This document shows, one piece after another, positions 8,901 through 14,938 of a stretch of DNA of 14,938 nt (the first letter of the stretch is position 1; every line of letters begins with the position of its first letter). Origin of the DNA: Scleroderma bovista (taxonomy: Eukaryota; Basidiomycota; Agaricomycetes; Boletales; Sclerodermataceae); NCBI GenBank assembly GCA_037178675.1, contig JAYMGJ010000401.1, positions 1-14,938 of the forward strand, given 5' to 3'. Position numbers and translations under genes: made by a program. Below the pieces are notes generated by a model, which worked only from the letters and a program-made list of their open reading frames with translations, had not been told where the DNA came from and made no database searches.

Positions 8901-10923
8901 GGGACGATCGATTGCTGACCGCGCCAAGCAAACATTAGACTGCAACTTGAAGTAGAGCCAGAGCATCCTACTTACTATATATGAGCTTTGAAATGGCCGA
9001 TGATTGCATCGTTGTCGACACGGCAGCGCTCCGTGAAAAACTATGTTCAAACAGACGGACGTCAGTCAAATACAGGGGTTACATGTATGTACTTACATCC
9101 TCTGCGCCGGGCGTGGTGTACACATACCCTAGGGAAGCATCTTGATTCACTATACTTCCTGCCATTACAAATGCTGCCTCAATACCATGTGCCTTCGACA
9201 GAGCTGAAAACTAGATGATACTTAGAGATGCTCATCACCCATCATGAAAAAACTCACCGACTGTATGAAACGCTTCACAGATTTATTGAACAGCTGTTGC
9301 CGTTGGCTCACGGTCTTCCCAGTTTCAGTATACTGCGTGCTTTCTTCAAATTTGATAAGAATATCTTGCCAAGTCTCGGGATACTCCTTCTTGAATAACT
9401 TGTAGCACTTTCGGCGGATTTCCACCGCTGTGAATGGCTTAGAGTATGATGATTACCATTTGTTCAACGCGCACTTACACGGTGTACCCTCGATGGTGCC
9501 TGAGAATTCTCCACTCTTTCGGAGACATTCCAGTTCTCGCTGTTGGAAGTAAGTAAAATACTTCGCATAACGATTCCAGTCGTTTGTGGGGCTCGATCGA
9601 GCATATTGCTTGAGGAAGCGATCTATAATCTGTTGAGGTGGTTGGCCAGTATGTGCCGCAAGGTCAGTAAGATATTCGTTGATATGATCTAGGCCCTCCT
9701 GAATCATGTCCTTGATGGCGTCCGAGGGTCTTCCTACTGTGAAATGGGTCCCTTCGAACATCTCGTCAGGATGGAGGTCGATATCATTGAAGTGTACGTC
9801 CTGTGGCGAGGCGGCTGGGCTATCAGGTCGAAGAGTGGGACGGTTCGAGCCAACAGGCGATGGGGTGAAGCGATTTAAGTTGTCAGTACTCGACTTTGCC
9901 AGAAAAAGAGGTTCCATGGGCTTGAATCCTAACTGGTCCAATGCAGCGGCAGGTGCATTCCCGGGTTTGGTGGGACGAGATTGAAGCGTAGGTTTTCCTA
10001 AGGTAGGGTCATTGGCAACATCTCCCGGTATCGTTGATGATGCTGCGGCGTCCTCACTTGCTAATTTTGATGGGCCGCAAATTTGTCCTGCAGTATATTC
10101 AGACGGAGGGCATTCGAAGAAAGGAAATGACTCACCAACAGTACAAGGAGGTTCCACAGGTTCGAAGCCCAGCCGGTCTAGAGCGGAGGCAGGCACAAGC
10201 GGCTTCAGAGGTTGGCAGGTTTTGGTCTGAAGTTTTGCTAGAGGAAGACTATTGTCCTTGGTCTCTGGTACCAAAGATGATGCTGCAATATCAGCCGGGA
10301 CCTCTGAGGACACTCGACCCGTGTTCAAGGCTATATCTGCGGTTCGAATCTTCGAGGTGTTGCTGAGAGAAGGTAGAACATCCGATGGTGCTTGGTCGGT
10401 GCCGCATGAGGTCAAGTCGATAGAGGTCTTAGTGACTCCAGTATCCAGTGGAGCGCATGCACCATCATCGCGCTTCACAGAGCCTCTCCCTCCATCCGCA
10501 GGGAGCTTTCCCTGTGTCGGTAAATCCCGAGTGCCTAAACGAGTATGTTGCGTCAGAAAGAAAAGATAGCGCATAGGGAAAGCTATTCTAACAGCCGGCT
10601 GCGGGAATATCTCTTGAAGGCGTCTGGGAACAGTTGAAAAACACGTCCTCTTCCGCCCTGGGAAATAACTCCGATGTGCATCGAATTTTAGGTGATTTCA
10701 GGAATGGATTGTCGTCGATAGACGCATTGGCGGCTTCTTCGACAGATGTCAGTGGGTTGGTCTGCCGAGTACGACAAAGTTGCGCTTTGGTTATGAGACC
10801 ACCGTCTCGATCAGTTGCTTTGATGGATGTTCGAAGGCGCGTGGGAGTTATGGCTGGAGGTGGAGACATTGCACGCCCCCCTCCCGCCTGCACACCAGTA
10901 TAATCAGAGTCTAAGTCAGACAT
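5996..10923 (-). CDS. Large 13-exon orphan gene; candidate nuclear protein of about 1,426 residues
   Basis: Exons, in order of translation: 10923-10593, 10534-9479, 9427-9258, 9210-9097, 9040-8976, 8914-8746, 8677-8422, 8371-7544, 7487-7377, 7323-7210, 7159-7031 (acceptor also possible six bases on), 6978-6820, 6774-5996 (TAG). All introns are 45-68 bases and all phases agree. The N-terminal part is disordered with an 80-residue duplication (about 192-351). A folded core of about 378-773 includes SPTNDWNRYAKYF (425-437), YPETW (478-482), AFVMAGSIVNQD, IIGHFKAHIY, LVCVNWPAVLFPGQ and KKPVIIGAPP. I recall similar cores as uncharacterised Agaricomycete proteins. The aromatic WNRYxxYF...YPxxW layout is faintly HMG-box-like (inference). 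A disordered basic region follows (TRKRKAKAQQ at 890-899, then AIKR), then a Y/P/H/G-rich tail (about 1276-1365). Candidate SUMO-interacting motifs lie near 611, 852 and 879. A nuclear or chromatin role is plausible but unproven. The start is the first Met after a likely 5' UTR intron. Least certain are the exon 6/7 junction and the exact start. Confidence 0.75.
9910..10389 (-). repeat. In-frame tandem duplication of 240 bases (80 residues) inside exon 2
   Basis: On the + strand, GGTTCCATGGG at 9910 and GGTTCCACAGG at 10150 are exactly 240 bases apart. In the protein, ALDRLGFEPVEP (from 228) and ALDQLGFKPMEP (from 308), and DIAASS (192) and DAAASS (272), are both 80 residues apart. The copies have diverged but kept the frame and the two anchor motifs, so this is an old duplication under some constraint. 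Unit borders are approximate. Confidence 0.75.
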
Positions 10924-10979
10924 TGAGCAGAGTTGAAGTGGGCTAGGTTTCAGACAGAGAACGAGGGTGATCCAAGTAC

Positions 10980-11073
10980 CTACATCGGAGTTTAGGCAGG
11001 TTGATCTATTATGAGAATTGTCGTTCGTCGTCGTCAATTCACATGTCGATGGGCGTCCAAACGATACACTTAC
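10980..11073 (-). other. Probable 5' UTR intron of the large - strand gene
   Basis: On the - strand a GTAAGT donor at 11073 and a GATGTAG acceptor ending at 10980 bound a 94-base intron with CCTAAAC as a possible branch site. The next exon would run from 10979 into the proposed ATG at 10923. That stretch is also open in the ATG's frame, so the true start could lie further upstream. Confidence 0.45.
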
Positions 11074-11136
11074 CCTGTATGGAGTCGGCGAGAATCAATG
11101 TGAACTAATATGGTTGTTAAAACGAGGTCGATGGGA

Positions 11137-11306
11137 GGTTCATGAACCCAGTCATTTCCGCCTAAAAATCCAGTCTCCTTGTATGTCGATATGAAGATAA
11201 ATCAAAGGGAACTAAGATCGTTGCCAAAGGGTCGATGCTCCACGGTGGTTCGTGAACCCAATCATTTCTGCCTAGAGATCTAGTCTCCCTGTATGCCGAT
11301 ATGAAG
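11137..11306 (-). repeat. Two tandem units of about 60 bases (period 110) with a shared - strand frame
   Basis: 11137-11196 and 11247-11306 align closely over GGTTCRTGAACCCARTCATTT and on to the GATATGAAG end. Read on the - strand, both give FIS[TA]Y[KR]ET..LG.NDWVHEPP. Several differences between them are synonymous (GAC/GAT, CAT/CAC, CCT/CCA), hinting that the frame was once, or still is, translated. A third, more diverged copy is at 14701-14756. Confidence 0.6.
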
Positions 11307-11310
11307 AAAC

Positions 11311-11989
11311 CACACCGTAAGTTACGGGCGTCATTACAGAAGCCCAGTCTGACGATCCACGAAAGGATCTAGAGCCTCCCTGGGATGTGCTGATGTTGGA
11401 GTTGGATTAGAAGAAGAGAAAACTAGGCCACTTACAGGACCAGGGTTGGCTATGTGCTTGAGTGGCGACAAACAAAAGCCATTGTCGACGGAGAGGATCA
11501 AGAGGGGTCATTTCGAGAAGGCTCTTCAGGTGGTCTTGAATAGAATGAAATATAATATGGAGGTAGAGCGTAATAACGCACCGACTGTCCTTGCCAGATC
11601 CACCAAACATCGCACGCTGAAAGACTGCCGTTACACGTGTCAAAGCGAGAAGACCACCTCACACCGAAAGTTACGGGCGTCATTACAGAAGCCCAGTCTG
11701 ATGATCAACAAAAGGATTTAGAGCCTCTCTGGGATGTGCTGATGAGTTGGATTAGAGGAAGAGAAAACTAGGCCACTTACAGGACCCGGGGCGGCTATGT
11801 ACTTGAGTACAAACAAAATCCATCGTCGACGGAGAGGATCGAGAGGGGTCATTTCGAGAAGGCTCTTCAGGTAGTCTTGAATAAAATGTAATATAATACG
11901 GAGGTAGAGCGTAATAACGCACCGACTGTCCTTCAGATCCACCAAACATCGCACGCTGACAGACTCCGTTACACGTGTCAAAGCGAGAG
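11311..11989 (-). repeat. Tandem duplication, two copies of about 340 bases (period 349)
   Basis: Copy A (11311-11654) and copy B (11660-11989) match over nearly their whole length, from CACACCG.AAGTTACGGGCG to ACACGTGTCAAAGCGAGA. Each has, on the - strand, an open stretch followed by CCTGTAAGTGG (a consensus donor) and, about 55 bases on, a CACATCCCAG acceptor. So each copy looks like an exon-intron-exon module. Copy A has a 4-base insertion and extra stops relative to B, and both have a stop just after the acceptor in the joined frame. As it stands this is a degenerate gene fragment or a set of duplicated untranslated exons. Confidence 0.65.
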
Positions 11990-12009
11990 GATTGAGTACA
12001 TTCCACCTA

Positions 12010-12269
12010 CTACTGTCCCACTCCTACATGTCCTCATGTGATGGTTGTAGTCGTCATTATCCCTATATGCATTGGAGTTTAGCGTCCAGGATCAGTAGTA
12101 ATCCGGCGTATGTCAATGACATGACTAAAGAGGAACTTACCTTGTGACCACAGATACTTATTACAGCAAGTTTCAACAAGGTATAGTGCGCGCCATTGTT
12201 TGGCTGCATTCCAAGATTAAAGGAAAGCGCTCATGCGAGCTTCTGGTCGAAACTTGCTTGTAGCCATCA
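12010..12269. other. Gene-free stretch with one - strand intron-like signal
   Basis: No coding region found. On the - strand, CACAAGGTAAGTTCC (donor near 12139) and GCATATAG (acceptor near 12060), with CATTGAC between them, resemble an intron. It would fit a leader exon transcribed toward the duplicated units at 11989 and the large - strand gene. The exons either side contain early stops, so only an untranslated leader would be consistent. Confidence 0.3.
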
Positions 12270-13079
12270 ATGAAGATGCAGAAGTCTGTCAACACTGATA
12301 AACAACTATGTCAACGTAACGTGACGGCGTCGTGAGGCTCGGATCCATCCTATATCTTTTGGTGAGTGCTCTCGCCTTGCCGAACCTCTTTAACCTTGCT
12401 AGCTTCAATTCGATTCAGCCGCATCAGCGCCTCCAGCCTCGCCCAGGCGATTAGTGAGTTTGACAGGGGATCTTGACGACAAAGATAAGTTGCCAGCCCC
12501 CATTCGCCCATCATTATGATTCAGCATATGCTGACTCTCTGCACCCAGTGGCACCTCATCGACTTGCTCTGAGCCTGTCGTTCGATGGCTTGGGTGACAC
12601 GGGTAAGCTGTTACATTGCAATCTCTCAGTCTGACGCGTGTGCTGACTCTGCAGCCAGCCACGTCCTGTGGAGTCAATGCCACCGCCGCTGGTTGTACTG
12701 TCCATGCTGCTACCTCATCCGCCGTCACCATCACTGGTCATTCCACCGTCCGTACTCACCACAATCTTCTCGCCCGTGCTCTCGACTCGTAGATGATCCG
12801 TCAGCTCGGGCCCACGATCAGAGCATTGAATGGTACGTATACACTGATATCACCCGCGCTGACCTTTCTCCATCGGACGGAAGGCTTGCATGGCTCTATT
12901 TCGCTCGTATGCGGTGAGTTTGCATTCTCAACTCGTTGGGGCATGCTCTGACACTTGCCGTGCCATTTCTTCGTCCACAAAGACTGGCAGATCGCGCTCC
13001 CATAGAATTGTCCCTTCATATCCCTTGCGCGATGTTTTCGTGCGTGATGTTGGCCATATACTGTGTTGGTCAGCCGTGA
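12270..13079 (+). CDS. Weak candidate five-exon gene, 168 residues, unknown
   Basis: Proposed exons 12270-12331, 12419-12453, 12549-12602, 12655-12913 and 12983-13079 (TGA) join in frame. Donors are GTGAGG, GTGAGT, GTAAGC and GTGAGT, and the last three introns carry CTGAC branch-like sites before CAG or AAG acceptors. The second exon has strongly C-ending codons (ISASSLAQAI). The fourth is rich in Cys, His, Arg and Trp, then reads ARAHDQSIEWYVYTDITRAD. The last exon could alternatively start at 12991 and run to the TAA ending at 13183, and an antisense intron-like signal (13061-13097) conflicts with that longer version. No family is recognised. Very short exons and competing open frames on both strands make this a tentative call; it could be a decayed gene. 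Confidence 0.3.
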
Positions 13080-13352
13080 GAAACAGAGGGTACTTACGAG
13101 ACAAGCAAACCCATGAAATGTTTAGACACATTTCTGCAGACTTTGTAGGCTTTCCGGAGGGCTCTAAAGAGCCAATTCCTTAAATAGCTACTTCGAACTT
13201 CATACAAGGGCAGAAAGTACCATCCAAAACAGTACTAATGGGTCAGGACGCTCATCGAGTAACATGAAAATGAGTCACCTGACCTTTTCCGCCAAAGTTC
13301 TCCGTATTTTCTTAACGCTGTACTCCACCCTTGAAAGTGTGATCCTTGGACA

Positions 13353-14095
13353 ATGACAACTGTTGTTGCTGTTAATTCTGTGCAAACTGCCGATGGTTTC
13401 CAACTCATTCCTCTTTCTCTATCAGTTTATTTTCGTGGAAGCGTCCATGCGGAGGTTTTCCCTCAAGCGATTGTACGTTGACAGATGTCCAACCAATTGT
13501 TGACCACCTATTAACTGACACGCACTTAGCCTATTCAAGTTTATATAAAGCTTCCCGATGAGTTCTATCAGTTTGCCCCGGTTATCAAAGAAGTGGAGGA
13601 CATGCAGTTACAAGCACCCCAAAGTAATTCTATTCTGGGATTATCGCTGGTGAGACCTCTTCCAGCTATATTAGTTTATCGTCTCACTGATGACTTCATC
13701 CTCAGGACATGTTCCCGTTTTTGCCCCTTCCCTCAAATTTTGATCCTCTAGATGGAGAAGCATGGCGAACGCTCTCGCAGAACATTCAGATGTGTTTGGT
13801 GCAGAGTCAGGATTCGGAGGGCACAGCGAATCAGATTCTAATGTGCGAATTTTTTTGGATGTCTTTTGTGGCTGCATTTCCTACATTTCCCTTTGGTGAC
13901 TGGCCTAACTGGGATCCACGGATCCCCTTCCAGGGCGATTTTATCTCAGATTGGATGGCAGACTTCAATCTGCCTTATACCATCATGTATCGGGGTGATT
14001 TACTGCAAGGCATTCGTCAGTATATTTGGCAGAAATTGACAGCGGCAGTAGGACATTTCTTTTCTGCCTCAATTATCTCATATTCACGTCCATAG
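13353..14095 (+). CDS. Three-exon orphan gene, 209 residues, aromatic-rich protein
   Basis: Exons 13353-13472, 13530-13649 and 13706-14095 are 40, 40 and 129 sense codons plus TAG, all joined in phase 0. The introns are 57 and 56 bases; the first has GTACGT, CTGAC and CACTTAG, the second GTGAGA, CTGATGAC and CCTCAG. The product starts MTTVVAVNSVQ and has no signal peptide or clear membrane segment. Its C-terminal half is rich in Phe and Trp (W100, W131, W146, W149), with FPTFPFGDWPNWDP at 138-151 and later DFISDWMADFNLPY. This suggests a compact hydrophobic-core fold rather than a disordered protein. I do not recognise the family. It lies between the duplicated units of the 11-12 kb region and their diverged copy at 14701-14850, so it may be part of a repeated genomic segment. 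Confidence 0.65.
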
Positions 14096-14700
14096 CTCAT
14101 ATACCATGTATACCAACACTAATAGCTTGAATTTTTCTGTCCCATACTACACTTTGTTTGTCTATAGAATATACATGTGTGCCCTTACCCAGGTGCTACT
14201 CGTACCTTCACAACAGCAAGTCCAAGTTGGCCATCACATCGACGTCGTCGGTGATAGTGTAGGTGGGGTGGCTGTTGTCATCGTCGCTGTTGCCATTGAG
14301 GAGGTGGTGGCAATCAGCATGAGAGAGAACATAGATAAGTCGACTTACAAAACATACTAGAAGGTACCTGGGAGGTAGGGCTCGAAGTAGAGGGAATTGT
14401 ACTAGGCAAAGGGGGGATCAGTGGGGTTGGGACTGCATGCAGTTCTCAAACAAGGTTGGTTGCTGTACCTATTGAAGGAGGAGGAGCGATGATACATACG
14501 GAAGGATCCACACGGACTTCTCCCAGAATTGTGTCCACGACACCGCCAAATCAAGTTGTCGTCAGTGTGAAAACGAATGAGGGGGAGAACGTGAGTCGAA
14601 CCACTGATCCCCTCGGCTCAATATTTTATCGACCGATCTTGATTTCGACGTGCTGGAAGGGGCGGACTCAGCAACAAAATGAAACGTCCACAATCAGAAC
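14096..14700. other. No clear gene; short GTC/GGT-rich patch
   Basis: After the orphan gene I see only short unsupported frames. 14234-14314 is rich in GTCGTC, GGTGG and GTTGTC, resembling in miniature the low-complexity block at 4830-5370. On the - strand a GTATGT (around 14498) sits 3' of a stretch reading VVDTILGEVRVDPS, but the possible intron is only about 31 bases, so I do not call an exon. Confidence 0.4.
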
Positions 14701-14850
14701 GGTGATACCAGTCATTTCCGCGCCACATTACAGCCTTTATGTATGTCGAAATGAAGATAGTCCGTAAAGCTTGAAAGTCGTGGGTGTCATTATAAAAGCT
14801 TATTTGGACAATCAACGCAAGCAACCTATTAAGCCTCTGGGGCACTGTCA
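14701..14850 (-). repeat. Diverged third copy of the duplicated unit seen near 11137-11385
   Basis: CCAGTCATTTCCGC and GTATGTCG.AATGAAGATA match the 11137-11196 unit. Next comes GTGTCATTATAAAAGC, matching GCGTCATTACAGAAGC in the 11311 copy, then GACAATC and GCCTCTGGGG. Orientation is the same. The - strand frame gives FISTY, then RGNDWYH, and upstream YNDTHDF aligned with CNDARNL. Unlike the copies at 11-12 kb this one has no stop near its start, so it may be closer to the intact form. The unit probably continues past the window edge. Confidence 0.55.
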
Positions 14851-14938
14851 CTCGAATACTTTCAGCGAAGTCATGTAGGATGTAATGTTGATACTGATGG
14901 GCGACGCAGGTAATAACATCACGACCGGACGAAGTGCT

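Noticed and set aside
9706..10569. + strand open frames of 72-110 codons
   Set aside because: They lie opposite exon 2 of the large - strand gene and have no introns, motifs or codon pattern of their own.
11137..11989. CRISPR-like array
   Set aside because: The units are long tandem duplications with splice signals in fungal DNA, not short identical repeats with unique spacers.
12405..12734. - strand open frame of 109 codons
   Set aside because: It runs across a good + strand intron and has no recognisable motif or - strand splice support; kept only as part of the both-strands ambiguity.

Overview
This window reads as nuclear DNA of a filamentous fungus, most likely a basidiomycete (Agaricomycetes). 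The genes are broken by many short introns (about 45-70 bases) with GTRNGT donors and CTNAY-type branch sites close to the acceptor. The first gene also belongs to a transposase family known mainly from Agaricomycetes. Nothing in the window looks bacterial, viral or organellar.

Layout. (1) 170-3599, + strand: an almost complete ten-exon Plavaka-family transposase with an N-terminal C2H2 zinc finger. One in-frame TGA (2557-2559) interrupts a frame that is otherwise intact to its normal end. (2) 3600-5995: no convincing gene. It holds a poly(A)-like signal, a short direct repeat, a small hairpin and a roughly 540-base GTC/GGT-rich low-complexity block (4830-5370). (3) 5996-10923, - strand: what the short ORFs hide is one large gene. 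Thirteen exons join in frame into a protein of about 1,426 residues. It has a conserved-looking folded core, three candidate SUMO-interacting motifs, a basic nuclear-type segment and a long disordered C-terminus. I know the core only as an uncharacterised Agaricomycete protein type. (4) 10924-12010: the upstream region of that gene, built of duplicated units (a roughly 110-base pair and a roughly 349-base pair). These carry splice donors and a recurring - strand reading frame. (5) 12270-13079: a weak candidate five-exon + strand gene. (6) 13353-14095: a clean three-exon + strand gene for a 209-residue aromatic-rich orphan protein. (7) 14096-14938: no clear gene, but 14701-14850 is a diverged copy, in the same orientation, of the duplicated unit near 11137-11385.

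The window therefore looks like a transposon-rich accessory region. There is no sequence evidence that the genes act as one pathway. The two most notable items are the large - strand gene, with its modular phase-1 exons and internal 80-residue duplication, and the repeated unit that recurs on both sides of the 12-14 kb genes with its reading frame largely kept. All functional statements about the orphan genes are inference from composition and motifs.
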